A stretch of DNA of 64,000 nucleotides from NCBI RefSeq assembly GCF_003732545.1, contig NZ_AYKF01000002.1, forward strand, positions 36,291 to 100,290. The letters run 5' to 3'. The notes below the pieces were generated by a model. It was not told where the DNA came from and ran no database searches. It was given only the letters and a program-made list of their open reading frames with translations. The DNA is from Salinisphaera orenii subsp. halophila YIM 95161. Its GTDB lineage: Bacteria; Pseudomonadota; Gammaproteobacteria; Nevskiales; Salinisphaeraceae. A program made the translations under genes and the position numbers. How positions within the stretch are numbered: position 1 is the stretch's first letter; every line of letters begins with the position of its first letter. Below are positions 1 through 9,192 of this stretch, piece after piece.

Positions 1-279
1 CATGCGGCCGTACGCGCAGATGATCAGCCGATCGCCCACACCGGCCTTGTGCGCGGCCGCGCCGTTGACCGAAATGACCCGCGAGCCGGCCTCGGCGCTG
101 ATGGCGTAGGTCGAGAAACGCTCGCCGTTGGTCACGTTGTAGATCTCGATCTGCTCGTAGGGAAAGATGCCGGCGGCATCGAGCAGATCGGAATCGATCG
201 CGCAGGAACCCTCGTAGTCGAGCTCCGCATGGGTCGTGCAGGCGCGGTGGAGTTTGGCTTTCAAAAGCGTGACTTGCAT
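1..279 (-). CDS. panD: Aspartate 1-decarboxylase, C-terminus cut by window edge
   Basis: Converts L-aspartate to beta-alanine for pantothenate synthesis in the cytoplasm. About 93 residues are visible, starting [13 protein letters not shown] at the ATG at 279; the reading frame runs off the left edge of the window, so the last ~30 residues of the usual ~126 are missing. The self-cleavage site that creates the pyruvoyl cofactor is present: DYEGSCAID, with Gly24-Ser25. The Tyr-Ala/Val-Ser-Asn-Gly region ([16 protein letters not shown]) is also recognisable. It lies upstream (right) to left in the same direction as panC and panB but is separated from panC by a 525-base gap, so it may have its own promoter. 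Identification is firm. Confidence 0.95.
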   Translation of the reverse strand, partial: MQVTLLKAKLHRACTTHAELDYEGSCAIDSDLLDAAGIFPYEQIEIYNVTNGERFSTYAISAEAGSRVISVNGAAAHKAGVGDRLIICAYGRM

Positions 280-804
280 GGCGTGATTCCGTTGTTACCG
301 AAACGGTGGTTCGGCGAAATCGTAACCAAAATCCGGCGATCGGACCAGCGGCGGCCATCCACCCGCGTCCAGTGAGCGGGAGGCCACGCGACCGATGCCC
401 GCCGATGCATGGGTGTCGGCATGCGACGCGGACGCACGCCGGTCGGCCGGCTCGCCCGAGGAGCCCTCAACACGTCAAGCGGAAATCGCGTTGGAGGCCG
501 CACGTCGTGGACTGCAAGACGCGAGCCGCCGTTCGTGGCGCGCCCCGATCAAGACGTGCCATGTCGTACGGCGTCCATGATGAATGGTTCATGGGTGGCC
601 CGGGCCGATGGACCGGGCATCCATGATGGTCACGAGATACAGTAATCCAGCGTTGGCACACGCGGGCGCGGAGTGGCGGCGCGTCTTGCCGCAGAACAAC
701 GCCCGGCGCGGAATCGCATGGCGCGCTGACGGGCCCGGGTCGGGCCGAACCGGCGGCGCACCCATGCCGCCCTTCGCTCCGGGATACGCTCTCCCGCGGG
801 CAAG
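280..804. other. Spacer between panD and panC without a convincing gene
   Basis: Very GC-rich 525-base spacer inside what is normally a compact pan cluster. All reading frames here have compositional, low-complexity Arg/Ala/Pro translations and no recognisable protein. It carries one copy of an intergenic repeat (see 644-720) that recurs at 20587-20679. Confidence 0.6.
644..720 (+). repeat. Intergenic repeat, copy 1
   Basis: Begins AATCCAGCGTTG, continues with a (G/T)C(A/G)CACGCGGGCGC block and ends near CGCCCGGCGCGG followed by GCATG. The same ordered blocks occur at 20587-20679 with a different, longer middle. Both copies are in gene-free spacers. By eye 24 of the first 26 bases match. Function unknown. 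Confidence 0.6.
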
Positions 805-1650
805 TCAGCGCGGGGGCGCCGAAACCCCCATGTTGTCGATCAATCGGGCTCGGCCGAGGTGGCCGGCCGCGAGTACCCGGAAGACACGGGTGCCGGCATC
901 CGGCGGGGTCAAAGCCGCGCTGCGGATCTCGAAATAGTCCGGATCGAAACCGGCCTCGGCCAGACGCGCCGTCCCCTGACGTTCGAGGGCGGCGAAATCG
1001 CGCTCGCCGGCCGCGAGCCGATCGACGCATTCGCGCAGCGCCGCGGCCAGCGCCGGCGCGCGCCGGCGTTCGGCCGCGCTCAGATAGCCGTTGCGCGAGG
1101 ACAGCGCCAGCCCGTCGGCCTCGCGCTCGATGGGCACGCCGGCGATGTCGATGTTCATGCACAAGTCGGCGACCATCTGCCGGATCACGGCCAGCTGCTG
1201 GTAGTCCTTCTCACCGAAGAAGGCCGTGTCCGGGCGCACCAGATTGAACAGCTTGGCCACCACCGTGGCGACGCCGTCGAAGTGGCCGGGCCGACGCGCC
1301 CCGCAGAGAATGTCGGTGACACCGGCCACCTGCACCCGTGTCGCCGAGCGCCCGCCGTCCGGGTACATGGTCTCGACGCTGGGGGTGAACACCACATCCA
1401 CGCCCGCGGTCTCGAGCGCGGCGAGATCGGCCGCCAGCGTGCGCGGATAGCTGTCCAGATCCTCGCCGGGACCGAACTGGAGCGGGTTGACGAAGATACT
1501 GGTCACCACCCGATCGCAGCGCGCGCGGGCCGCAGCCACGAGCGCCATGTGGCCGGCGTGCAGGTTGCCCATGGTCGGCACCAGCCCGATGCGGCCGCCG
1601 GCGTCGTCGCGCCAGGCCGCCAGCGCGTCCGCGGTGGTCAGTCGCTCCAT
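805..1650 (-). CDS. panC: Pantothenate synthetase (pantoate-beta-alanine ligase)
   Basis: ATP-dependent ligation of pantoate and beta-alanine to pantothenate. 281 residues, the usual family length. The nucleotidyltransferase HIGH-type motif appears as [12 protein letters not shown] near residue 30, followed by [19 protein letters not shown], and [16 protein letters not shown] in the middle, all characteristic of PanC. The ATG at 1650 ([13 protein letters not shown]) is chosen because it gives the normal family N-terminus; the frame stays open further upstream but into panB coding sequence. It follows panB by 10 bases, so the two are surely co-transcribed. Confidence 0.97.
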   Translation of the reverse strand: MERLTTADALAAWRDDAGGRIGLVPTMGNLHAGHMALVAAARARCDRVVTSIFVNPLQFGPGEDLDSYPRTLAADLAALETAGVDVVFTPSVETMYPDGGRSATRVQVAGVTDILCGARRPGHFDGVATVVAKLFNLVRPDTAFFGEKDYQQLAVIRQMVADLCMNIDIAGVPIEREADGLALSSRNGYLSAAERRRAPALAAALRECVDRLAAGERDFAALERQGTARLAEAGFDPDYFEIRSAALTPPDAGTRVFRVLAAGHLGRARLIDNMGVSAPPR

Positions 1651-1660
1651 GCGGCCGCTG

Positions 1661-2494
1661 TCAGGAGAAGGCGTGTTCGGGCGCCGGGTAGCGGCCGTCC
1701 TTGACCGCGGCGACGTAGTCGGCCGCAGCCGCGTCCAATGTGCCCGCATCATCCATGAAGTTCTTCACGAATCGCGGCTTGCGGCCGGGCGACAGGCCGA
1801 GAATGTCGTAGACCACCAGAATCTGGCCGTCGGTGTCCGGCCCGGCGCCGATGCCGATCACCGGCACGCCCGCGTTGGCGGTGATCTCGGCGCCCAGCGC
1901 GGCCGGCACGCACTCCAGCAGGATCATGTCCGCGCCGGCCTCCTCCAGGAGCTTGGCGTCGCGGATCATGGTCTCGGCGGCGTCGCCGCGGCCCTGAACC
2001 CGAAACCCGCCCAGCTTGTGCACGAGCTGCGGCTGCAGGCCGATGTGGGCACAGACCGGCACCCCGCGCATCGACAGATGCTCGACCGTGTCGGCCTGGA
2101 TCTCGCCGCCCTCGAACTTGACCATCTGAGCCGCGCCCTCGCCCATCAGCCGGTGGGCCGTGGCCAGGGCATCGTGCTTGGTCGCGTAGGACAGGAAGGG
2201 CAGATCCGTCATCAGAAAGGCCCGGCCGAGGCCGGCCGCGGTGATACGGCTGTGATAGACCATGTCGTCGACCGTGACCGGCACCGTGCTCGAATGGCCC
2301 TGGACGACCATGCCGAGCGAGTCGCCGACCAGCACCACGTCCACGCCGGCACGATCCTCGAGCGCGGCGAAGCTGGCGTCGTAGGCGGTCAGGCAGGCGA
2401 TCTTCTCGCCCTCGGACTTCATGCGCGCCAGGTCCGACAGGGTCACCGGACGGGCGTCGCGCTGCTGCAGATGCGGATAGGGGTCGGTGCTCAT
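1661..2494 (-). CDS. panB: 3-methyl-2-oxobutanoate hydroxymethyltransferase
   Basis: First step of pantoate synthesis: transfers a hydroxymethyl group from 5,10-methylene-tetrahydrofolate to alpha-ketoisovalerate, a valine-pathway intermediate made by the ilv genes also in this window. 277 residues. Family signatures: [20 protein letters not shown] near the N-terminus, [12 protein letters not shown] (metal-binding Asp), FEGGEIQ and the catalytic-region [17 protein letters not shown] near the C-terminus. It lies 17 bases after the stop of the deoxynucleoside kinase gene and 10 bases before panC. Confidence 0.97.
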   Translation of the reverse strand: MSTDPYPHLQQRDARPVTLSDLARMKSEGEKIACLTAYDASFAALEDRAGVDVVLVGDSLGMVVQGHSSTVPVTVDDMVYHSRITAAGLGRAFLMTDLPFLSYATKHDALATAHRLMGEGAAQMVKFEGGEIQADTVEHLSMRGVPVCAHIGLQPQLVHKLGGFRVQGRGDAAETMIRDAKLLEEAGADMILLECVPAALGAEITANAGVPVIGIGAGPDTDGQILVVYDILGLSPGRKPRFVKNFMDDAGTLDAAAADYVAAVKDGRYPAPEHAFS

Positions 2495-2500
2495 GGCGCG

Positions 2501-2520
2501 CGACTATAGCATCATAGTCG
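2501..2520. repeat. Perfect 7-bp inverted repeat at dNK stop / panB start
   Basis: CGACTAT and ATAGTCG are perfect reverse complements separated by six bases. The right arm overlaps the kinase stop codon (2512-2514) and the left arm ends six bases upstream of the panB ATG. No U-tract follows, so it is not a classical terminator; it could hinder or gate panB ribosome access, or be chance. Confidence 0.35.
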
Positions 2521-3159
2521 AGCCTGGCCAGTGCCGGCCTCCAGCCGCACCACGGGCGTTCGCGCGTGCACGGCCTCGAGCAGCGCGGCGTAGTCGTTGT
2601 CGCTCGCCACCAGATCCAGCGCGGCGGCATCCACGCGGATCAGGCGCGCGCCGGTGAAGGCGGCGAAGAAGTCGCGGTAGGCCGCGACCACCCGCTGCAG
2701 ATAGTCGGCGGTCAGGCCGCGCTCTGCGGCCCGGGCGCGGTGGGCGATGCGTGCCATGAGCACGTCCACCGGGGCGTGCAGATAGATCACGCAGTCGGGC
2801 ACCGGCGCCTGCCACGCCAGGCGGGCGTAGATGTCCTCGTAGAGTGCGAGCTCGGCGCCGTCGAGCGTCAGCCGCGCGAACAGCGGATCCTTGTCGAACA
2901 TGAAATCGGCCACGCAGCCGCGCCCGAACAGGTCGGTCTGGCGCAGGTCGTCGATCTGGCGTGCGCGCTGCAGCAGAAAGAACAGCTGGGCCGATAGCGC
3001 GTGCCCGCGCGGGTTGTCGTAGAAATCGCCGAGAAACGGGTTCTCCTCCGGCGCCTCGGGCAGCAGACGGGCGTCGAGATCCGTGGCCAGACGCGCGGCG
3101 AGCGTGCTCTTGCCAACGCCGATCGGCCCCTCGACGGCGATATAGCCGCCGGGTTTCAC
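2512..3159 (-). CDS. Deoxynucleoside kinase (dAdo/dGuo kinase family)
   Basis: Phosphorylates deoxynucleosides in the salvage pathway. 215 residues from a GTG start at 3159 (VKPGGYIAVEGPIG). The P-loop is at residues 11-19 (GPIGVGKST), then the family motifs EENPFLGDFY, LQRARQIDDL and the lid-region RARAAERGLTADYLQRV. The GTG overlaps the folK stop by four bases (GTGA), which supports this start and implies translational coupling. The order pcnB-folK-dNK-panB-panC is a familiar gammaproteobacterial arrangement. Substrate preference cannot be read from the sequence. Confidence 0.9.
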   Translation of the reverse strand: MKPGGYIAVEGPIGVGKSTLAARLATDLDARLLPEAPEENPFLGDFYDNPRGHALSAQLFFLLQRARQIDDLRQTDLFGRGCVADFMFDKDPLFARLTLDGAELALYEDIYARLAWQAPVPDCVIYLHAPVDVLMARIAHRARAAERGLTADYLQRVVAAYRDFFAAFTGARLIRVDAAALDLVASDNDYAALLEAVHARTPVVRLEAGTGQARL

Positions 3160-3677
3160 GCCGCGCCCCAGGGCCGCACGTCGGCGGTGTCGAGCCCGGC
3201 CAGCAGGTCGACCACACGGCCGGCCGAACCCAGCGTCAACGTCGGCGCGATGTCGGCCAGCGGCACCAGCACGAAGGCGCGCTCGCGGGCGCGCGGATGG
3301 GGCAGCTCGAGACGCGGGCCGGCGCGGCGGCGATCGTCGAAGGCCAGCATGTCGAGATCCAGCGTGCGCGGGCCCCAGCGCACATCGCGTACGCGGCCGT
3401 GGTCGGCTTCGATCGCCTGCAGGGCATCGAGCAGCGACAGCGGCGTCCGCGTGGTGGCGACTGCCGCGCAGGCGTTGCAGAAATCCGGCTGCCCGGGAGG
3501 CCCGCCGACCGGCGCGGTGCGATAGCGCCGCGACACCGCCAGCAGACGCACCGCGGGGATCGCGGCGATCGCCTCGACGGCGCCACGCACCTGGCGTTCG
3601 GGCCGTTCGAGATTGCTGCCCAGGCCGATCCACGCAACCCGGGGCTGGACGGCGGCCGGGTCGTGCACCCGCGCCAC
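3156..3677 (-). CDS. folK: 2-amino-4-hydroxy-6-hydroxymethyldihydropteridine pyrophosphokinase
   Basis: Transfers pyrophosphate from ATP to the pterin in folate synthesis. Recognised by WIGLGSNL at the N-terminus, SRRYRTAPVGGPPGQPDF, the signature GPRTLDLDMLAFDD, and HPRARERAFVLVPLADIAP. No ATG lies near the N-terminus; GTG codons at 3677 and 3668 are the only reasonable starts. 3677 is given here because it follows the pcnB stop (3682-3684) most closely; 3668 would shorten the protein by three residues. The 3' end overlaps the kinase start by four bases. Confidence 0.92.
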   Translation of the reverse strand: MARVHDPAAVQPRVAWIGLGSNLERPERQVRGAVEAIAAIPAVRLLAVSRRYRTAPVGGPPGQPDFCNACAAVATTRTPLSLLDALQAIEADHGRVRDVRWGPRTLDLDMLAFDDRRRAGPRLELPHPRARERAFVLVPLADIAPTLTLGSAGRVVDLLAGLDTADVRPWGAA

Positions 3678-3681
3678 CCGC

Positions 3682-4980
3682 CTAGGCGGTTTCGCTGCTG
3701 CGCCGCCGCCGGCGGCCGCCACGCTTGCTGCGCGCCTTTCGCGGCCCCGCCGATGCCGGCGCCGGCGTGGACGGATCGTCCTGGATCGCGGTCCACCACT
3801 CGGCGAGTTCGTCGTCGACCTCACCGACCTCGGCCCGCAACAGGAGGAAGTCGTAGGCGGCGCGAAAGCGCGGATGCGTGAGCAGCCGGTTGGGCTGCTT
3901 GCCGCGCCGTTTGTGAAAGCGCGGCTGCAGCTGCCAGATCTCGCGCATCGGCACGCCGAAGCGCTTCGGGATCGCGACCCGCTGGACCTGGTGGGAAACC
4001 ACCTGGGCCTGGGCACTGGCCAGCGCCGGCATCGGCGGCATGCCCTCGCCCTCCAGCACCGCAGCGCGCTCGCGCACCGCCGGCCAGAGCAGCGCGGCGA
4101 AGATGAAGGCGGGCGTGACCGGCTTGCCGGCATCGATGCGCGCCGCGGTGTTGGCGATCGCCTTGCCGATCAGGGCCTCGCTGGCCGCCCCGGCCGGCGA
4201 ATCCAGCACGGCGGCGGTCTGGTCGAACAGCGGATCGAGCAGCCCGTAGTCGCGCAGTGCCGCGTAGACCTTGGGCGCCGCCGAGGTCATGAGCAGCTTG
4301 AGCACCTCCTCGAACATGCGCGCCGCCGGCACGTCGGCCAGCAGCGGCACCAGCGCGGCCGGCGGCCGCGCCGCCGGATCGATGGTCAGATCCAGCTTGG
4401 CGGCGATGCGCACGGCGCGAAGCATGCGCACCGGGTCCTCTCGGTAGCGCACCTGCGGGTCGCCGATCAGCCGCAGGCGGCGCGCGTCGACGTCCGCCAT
4501 GCCGCCGACGTAGTCGTAGACGCAGTCGTCGGCGCCGTCGTAATAGAGCCCGTTGATGGCGAAATCGCGCCGGCGCGCATCCTCGGCGATGGAGCCGAAC
4601 ACGTTGTCGCGCAGCACCCGGCCGGAATCGTCGAGTTCGCGCGTATCGGCGCTGTCGCTGTCCTCGCCCGGGTCCGCGCGGAAGGTCGAGACCTCGATGA
4701 TCTCGCGGCCGAAGCGCACGTGGGCGATACGGAAACGGCGCCCGATCAGCCGCGCCTTGCGCCCGAACACGTCGACCACGTCCTCGGGCTCGGCGTCGGT
4801 GGCGACGTCGAAATCCTTGGGATCGACGCCGAGCAGCAGGTCGCGCACGGCGCCACCCACGACGCAGGCCCGGAAACCTTCCGCCTGCAGTCCCTCCAGC
4901 ACCTGGCGGGCGGCGTCGCTGATCCGGTTCGGGGCGATACCGTGCTCGCCCGGCTCGATGACACGTAACTCGTTGATGAT
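3682..4980 (-). CDS. pcnB: Poly(A) polymerase I, probable non-canonical start codon
   Basis: Adds 3' poly(A) tails to RNA and promotes decay. Nucleotidyltransferase head: VVGGAVRDLLLGVDPKDFDVATDAEPE, the RRFRIAHVRFG segment, RRDFAINGLYYD and RYREDPVRMLRAVR, then a basic C-terminus ending KRGGRRRRR. The first standard start (GTG at 4902) would omit the conserved HGIAP..ISDAARQVL stretch that precedes the head in this family. Between that stretch and the in-frame stop at 5017-5019 there is no ATG, GTG, TTG or CTG; ATC codons at 4980 and 4977 are the nearest candidates. E. coli pcnB is known to start with the rare codon AUU, so an ATC start is proposed and the 5' end is inferred. About 432 residues. 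Confidence 0.85.
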   Translation of the reverse strand: MINELRVIEPGEHGIAPNRISDAARQVLEGLQAEGFRACVVGGAVRDLLLGVDPKDFDVATDAEPEDVVDVFGRKARLIGRRFRIAHVRFGREIIEVSTFRADPGEDSDSADTRELDDSGRVLRDNVFGSIAEDARRRDFAINGLYYDGADDCVYDYVGGMADVDARRLRLIGDPQVRYREDPVRMLRAVRIAAKLDLTIDPAARPPAALVPLLADVPAARMFEEVLKLLMTSAAPKVYAALRDYGLLDPLFDQTAAVLDSPAGAASEALIGKAIANTAARIDAGKPVTPAFIFAALLWPAVRERAAVLEGEGMPPMPALASAQAQVVSHQVQRVAIPKRFGVPMREIWQLQPRFHKRRGKQPNRLLTHPRFRAAYDFLLLRAEVGEVDDELAEWWTAIQDDPSTPAPASAGPRKARSKRGGRRRRRSSETA

Positions 4981-5102
4981 GACGTACCGATTGCACTGAA
5001 AGCCTGTATGAGCGCGCTAGTTTACAACGTAAGGCCGTCGCGGCGCGTGCACCGGCCCCGTGCAGCCTCTAGACTCGGGATTTTTGGGCAACCGGTCCCG
5101 GC

Positions 5103-6602
5103 ATGAAGCACGCTGAATACGCCGCCCGCGACGCGCTCGGTCTCGCCGGGCTGATCGCCGCCGGCGAGATCACCGCGGCCGAGGCCCTGGCCGCCGCCCG
5201 CGCCCGCTGCGATGCGGTCAACGGCCGGCTCGGCGCCGTCATCCACCGCATGGACGCGATCGCCGAGGCCCGCGCGGGCGACGACGTGACCGGCCCGTTC
5301 GCCGGCGTGCCTTTCCTGCTCAAGGATCTGTTCCAGGACTACGCCGGTGTGCCCGGCGCCAGCGGCAACCGCGCTCTGCGCGATGCCGGCTGGGCGCCGT
5401 CGGCGCACGCCGAGATCACCCGGCGTTTTCTCGCCAGCGGCGTCAACGTCTTCGGCAAGACCAACACGCCCGAGTTCGGCGCCAAGGGCGTGACCGAACC
5501 CGCGGCCTTCGGCCCCACCCGCAATCCGTGGCACCACGAACATACGCCGGGCGGTTCCTCGGGCGGCTCGGCCGCGGCGGTGGCGGCCGGCGTCGTGCCC
5601 ATGGCCGGGGCCAACGACGGCGGCGGCTCGATCCGCATCCCGGCGGCCTGTTGCGGCCTGTTCGGCCTAAAGCCCGGCCGCGCCCGCGTGCCCGGCGGCC
5701 CGGAACGCAGCGACACGATGCACGGCGCCAACGCCGATCACGTGCTGACCCGATCGGTGCGCGACAGCGCGGCCATGCTCGATGCGACCGCCGGGTACGA
5801 GCCCGGCGCGCTCGCGCGGATCGAAGCACCCACCCACAGCTATCTCGACGCCCTCTCGCGGCCGCCCGCGGGGCTGCGCATCGGCATGCTGGACGAATCG
5901 CCCCTCGGCCTGCCGCTGCACGCCGAGGCCGAGGCCGCGCTTGCGACGACCGGCACGCTGCTGGAATCGCTCGGCCATCACGTCGAACGCGCCGCGCCCG
6001 CCATCGACGGGCTTCAGCTGGGCCAGGACTTCCTGACGATGTGGTTCACGCAGATGGCGGTGGCCGTGGACGACGTCCGTCGTCGCACCGGCGCCGGCGT
6101 CGAGGCCTTCGAACTCGACACCCGGGCGATGGCGCACGTCGGCCGCGCGCTCGCGGCCAGCGAATACGTGACCGCCTACAACCGCTGGCAGGGCTATCGG
6201 CACGCGCTGGCCGACTTCCATACCGACTACGATCTGCTGCTCACGCCCACCCTGGCCGGGCCGCCGCCGCGGATCGGCGCCCTCGCGACGCCGCGCTGGC
6301 AGCAGCTCGCCCTGCGACCGCTGCTGCGCCTGCCCAGCGCACGGGCACTCATCCGCTCGGGCATCGTCGAGCAGATGGCGCGCGACAATCTCCGCCACGT
6401 GCCCTTCACCCAGCTGGCCAATCTCACCGGCACGCCGGCCATGTCGGTGCCGTTGCACACCACGGCCGCGGGCCTGCCGCTCGGCAGCCAGTTCGTGGCC
6501 CCGCCCGGCGGCGAGACGCTGCTGCTGCGGCTGGCGGCCCAGCTGGAGGCGGCCGCGCCCTGGTTCGAGGCCCCGCCGACCGACGATATCGAACGCCCAT
6601 GA
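5103..6602 (+). CDS. Amidase signature family hydrolase
   Basis: Hydrolyses a carboxamide bond; substrate unknown. 499 residues with the full Ser-cisSer-Lys triad of the family: Lys74 in FLLKDL, cis-Ser152 in PGGSSGGSAAAVAAG, and nucleophile Ser176 in GGGSIRIPA, the 24-residue Ser-Ser spacing being typical. The TPEFG and GTPAMSVP motifs also fit. No GatB/GatC partners are adjacent and the C-terminus is not GatA-like, so a stand-alone amidase is more likely than the transamidosome subunit. Its stop overlaps the next gene's ATG by four bases. It is divergent from pcnB. Confidence 0.9.
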   Translation: MKHAEYAARDALGLAGLIAAGEITAAEALAAARARCDAVNGRLGAVIHRMDAIAEARAGDDVTGPFAGVPFLLKDLFQDYAGVPGASGNRALRDAGWAPSAHAEITRRFLASGVNVFGKTNTPEFGAKGVTEPAAFGPTRNPWHHEHTPGGSSGGSAAAVAAGVVPMAGANDGGGSIRIPAACCGLFGLKPGRARVPGGPERSDTMHGANADHVLTRSVRDSAAMLDATAGYEPGALARIEAPTHSYLDALSRPPAGLRIGMLDESPLGLPLHAEAEAALATTGTLLESLGHHVERAAPAIDGLQLGQDFLTMWFTQMAVAVDDVRRRTGAGVEAFELDTRAMAHVGRALAASEYVTAYNRWQGYRHALADFHTDYDLLLTPTLAGPPPRIGALATPRWQQLALRPLLRLPSARALIRSGIVEQMARDNLRHVPFTQLANLTGTPAMSVPLHTTAAGLPLGSQFVAPPGGETLLLRLAAQLEAAAPWFEAPPTDDIERP

Positions 6603-7024
6603 GTCTTTCGCCCTACCCCGCCGGCCTGCTTCGTCGCCTGGCCGCCGCGGTCTACGACCTGTTTCTGCTGGTCGCCCTCTGGCTGATCGCGGGGCTGGCC
6701 CTGCTGCCCTTTCACGGCGGTGAGGCGGTCGACGGCCACAATCCGCTGGTGCGGCTGTATTTCCTGTTCGTGCCGTATCTGTTCTTCTCGTGGTTCTGGA
6801 CACGCGGCGGGCAGACGCTCGGCATGCGGGCCTGGCGCATGCAGGTGCGGGCGGCCGACGGCGGGCCGGTCGAATGGCATCACGCCGTACGCCGCTACGC
6901 CGGCGCCTGGGTCTCGTGGCTGTCGATCGTGGGCATGCTGTGGTGTCTGGTCGACGCCCAGCGCCGCTGCCTGCAGGACATCGTCAGCGGCACCGAGGTC
7001 ATCGTCTATCCGCGCGAGGACTGA
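6599..7024 (+). CDS. RDD-family inner-membrane protein
   Basis: 141 residues with about three hydrophobic segments: 20-37, 50-65 and 103-123. The family's Arg near the N-terminus (LLRRLAAAVYDLFLLV), Asp in the first segment and the GGQTLGMRAWRMQV motif after the second segment are visible, which defines the RDD domain. Some RDD proteins have been linked to ion transport in halophiles, but no function can be assigned here. The ATG overlaps the amidase stop by four bases, so they are co-translated. It converges on lptG with a gap of only six bases. Confidence 0.85.
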   Translation: MSLSPYPAGLLRRLAAAVYDLFLLVALWLIAGLALLPFHGGEAVDGHNPLVRLYFLFVPYLFFSWFWTRGGQTLGMRAWRMQVRAADGGPVEWHHAVRRYAGAWVSWLSIVGMLWCLVDAQRRCLQDIVSGTEVIVYPRED

Positions 7025-7030
7025 ACCGAC

Positions 7031-8095
7031 TCAGTCAAGACGTCGCAGCCACACGAGGGTCGCGAACGCCAGCAGCGCGGTCGGCAGGCTCGCCGCCAGC
7101 CAGGGCGCCAGGCCATAGACCGGCGCCGTCGAGGCCACGATCTCGTTGACCAGAAAGAAGACCAGTCCCAGCAGTCCGCCCATGAACAGGCGCTGCCCCG
7201 CACCCGCGCTGCGCAGCGCGCCGAAGGCGAACGGCAGCGCGAAGACCACCAGCACCCACACCGTGATCGGGCCGACGATGTTGCGCCACAGCGCCAGCCG
7301 GTAGTCGTCGGCGTTGATGTCGTTGCGCTGCAGATAGTCAATGTAGCGCCAGAGACCCGGTGTGGAGAGTTCGTCGGGCTGGGTGACGGCGAGCGCCAGC
7401 ACATCGGGCTCGATCTCGATGTCCAGCGTCAGCGACGCCGGCGCCTGCGTCTCGGTGCGATCCTCGAGGATCCGGGTCAGCCGCGGCTGCTCCGCGACCA
7501 GCCGCCCCTCCTCGAGGCGGGCGTAGTCGGCGTGCAGCGCGCGCGAGAGCCGGCCGCCGTCAGTCAGCTCGTAGACGGTCAGATCGGCGATGCGCCCGTC
7601 CGGCAGCGTGCCGTCGATGCGCACGAGCGTATCGCCCTGGCGCAGCCACAGACCGTCGTCGATGGACTCAACCGACTCGCCGTGGCGCGCGGTGTCACGC
7701 AGGGCATCGCCGCTGCGCGTGCCGGCGGGGCCCAGATACTCGTTCATGGCCACGGAAAGCAGCGCCAGCACGACCCCGGCCACGCTGACCGAGAGCGCCA
7801 GGCGCTTCATCGACACGCCGGCAGCGCGGATCACCACCAGTTCGCTGCCGGCCGCCAGTGCGCCGAGCGCGAGCAGCGCGCCGAGCAGTGCGACCACGGG
7901 CATCACCAGATTCAGATGGCCCGGCAGCCGCAGCGCCATGTAGGCCAGCACCTGGGCCAGGCCGTAGCCGCCGTCGCCGATGTTGTCGGCTTCGCCGATG
8001 AACGTCGAGAGCATGACCAGCGCGGCCACCACCAGGGCCACGGTGGCGGTCGCGACCAGGATCGAGCGCCCGATGTAGCGGTCGATGATGTTCAT
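7031..8095 (-). CDS. lptG: LPS export ABC transporter permease LptG
   Basis: One of two inner-membrane permeases that, with LptB and LptF, extract lipopolysaccharide and pass it to the LptC-LptA bridge. 354 residues: starts MNIIDRYIGRSI, has three N-terminal membrane segments, a central periplasmic beta-jellyroll-like stretch (about 120-250) and three C-terminal membrane segments ending LVWLRRLD. The NEYLGP motif after the third segment is conserved in the family. The ATG at 8095 overlaps the lptF stop by four bases (ATGA), fixing the start. Confidence 0.95.
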   Translation of the reverse strand: MNIIDRYIGRSILVATATVALVVAALVMLSTFIGEADNIGDGGYGLAQVLAYMALRLPGHLNLVMPVVALLGALLALGALAAGSELVVIRAAGVSMKRLALSVSVAGVVLALLSVAMNEYLGPAGTRSGDALRDTARHGESVESIDDGLWLRQGDTLVRIDGTLPDGRIADLTVYELTDGGRLSRALHADYARLEEGRLVAEQPRLTRILEDRTETQAPASLTLDIEIEPDVLALAVTQPDELSTPGLWRYIDYLQRNDINADDYRLALWRNIVGPITVWVLVVFALPFAFGALRSAGAGQRLFMGGLLGLVFFLVNEIVASTAPVYGLAPWLAASLPTALLAFATLVWLRRLD

Positions 8096-9192
8096 GCCCG
8101 CGCCCTCCGGTGCCGCCGCGCGAAGACACCCTGCTCGCGCATCACCAGCGCCACGGCCACCGCGAACACGGCGGCGTGCACCCACCACACGCCGAGCAGC
8201 GCCGGCAGCCGCCCCTCCCCGACGCTGACCGCTACCAGATGGACCGCGTTGACGTAGATGACATAGAACAGGATGCCGGCGATCACCCGCGCATAGCGCC
8301 CAGCGCGCGGCGGCACGCGACCGATCGGCAGGGCCAGCAGCGCGAGGATCAGGATCGATATCGGCACCGAGACCCGGGTCTGCCATTCGGCCGCCGCCTC
8401 GGGGCCGTCCCGGGCGAGCAGCATGGGCACCGACATGGTCTCGACATCGCCCGAGACTTCCGGTGCCGGTGGCGCCACCTCGACCCCGTGCTCGGCGAAC
8501 TGCACGGCACGATAGTCCGCGCGCCCCGGCCGGCCCTCGTAGCGCCAGCCGTCGTCCAGCACCAGCGTCACCCGCCGGGTGTCCTCGTCGCGCTGCTGGC
8601 GGGCGCGGTCGGCGGTGATGACGGTCTCGGTCGGCTCGCCGTCCTCGCCGTCGCGTTCCACGCGGATGAACACGTTGCGCAGGTTGCCTTCGTCGTCGCG
8701 GCGCTCGGCGTAGAACGCCGCGTCGCCGTCCAGAAAGGTGCGGAAACGCCCGGGCGACAGCGACTCGATCGCGCTGGTCGCGGTGGCCGCGCCCAGGGTC
8801 TCCATCGCCCGTTCGGCCCGGGGCGCGGCGAACAGCGAGAGCGCGCCCGCGATCAGGGCGACGATCAGCGCCAGCGTCATGAACGGACGATAGACCGTCC
8901 CCAGGCCCGCACCGCCGGCGAACAGCGCGGACATCTCGTTATCGCGGCACAGGCGGCCAAGCGTCAGCAGCACGCCCAGCAACACCGAGACCGGGAGCAC
9001 GATTTCCAAGTTTTCGACGGTGCTGAAGGCCGCCAGCGAGAGCACCGTGTCCACCGGCAGTTCGCCGGCCGCGGCATCGCCGATGAATCGCGACAGCCCC
9101 AGGCCAAGCGTCAGAAACAACAGCACGCCGGTGACCACGAGCCAGGTGCGCAGCGCCTCCGCGAACAGATATCGGAATATGACCCTAGTCAT
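8092..9192 (-). CDS. lptF: LPS export ABC transporter permease LptF
   Basis: Partner permease of LptG in the LptB2FG complex. 366 residues beginning MTRVIFRYLFAEALRTWLVV, with three N-terminal and three C-terminal membrane helices around a periplasmic domain (about 115-265), containing PGRFRTF and FIRVERD. LPIGRVPPRAGRYARVIAGILFYV is the usual C-terminal helix region. It is the first gene of the lptFG operon and is divergent from pepA, an arrangement conserved across gammaproteobacteria. No promoter was assigned with confidence in the 200-base gap. Confidence 0.95.
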   Translation of the reverse strand: MTRVIFRYLFAEALRTWLVVTGVLLFLTLGLGLSRFIGDAAAGELPVDTVLSLAAFSTVENLEIVLPVSVLLGVLLTLGRLCRDNEMSALFAGGAGLGTVYRPFMTLALIVALIAGALSLFAAPRAERAMETLGAATATSAIESLSPGRFRTFLDGDAAFYAERRDDEGNLRNVFIRVERDGEDGEPTETVITADRARQQRDEDTRRVTLVLDDGWRYEGRPGRADYRAVQFAEHGVEVAPPAPEVSGDVETMSVPMLLARDGPEAAAEWQTRVSVPISILILALLALPIGRVPPRAGRYARVIAGILFYVIYVNAVHLVAVSVGEGRLPALLGVWWVHAAVFAVAVALVMREQGVFARRHRRARA

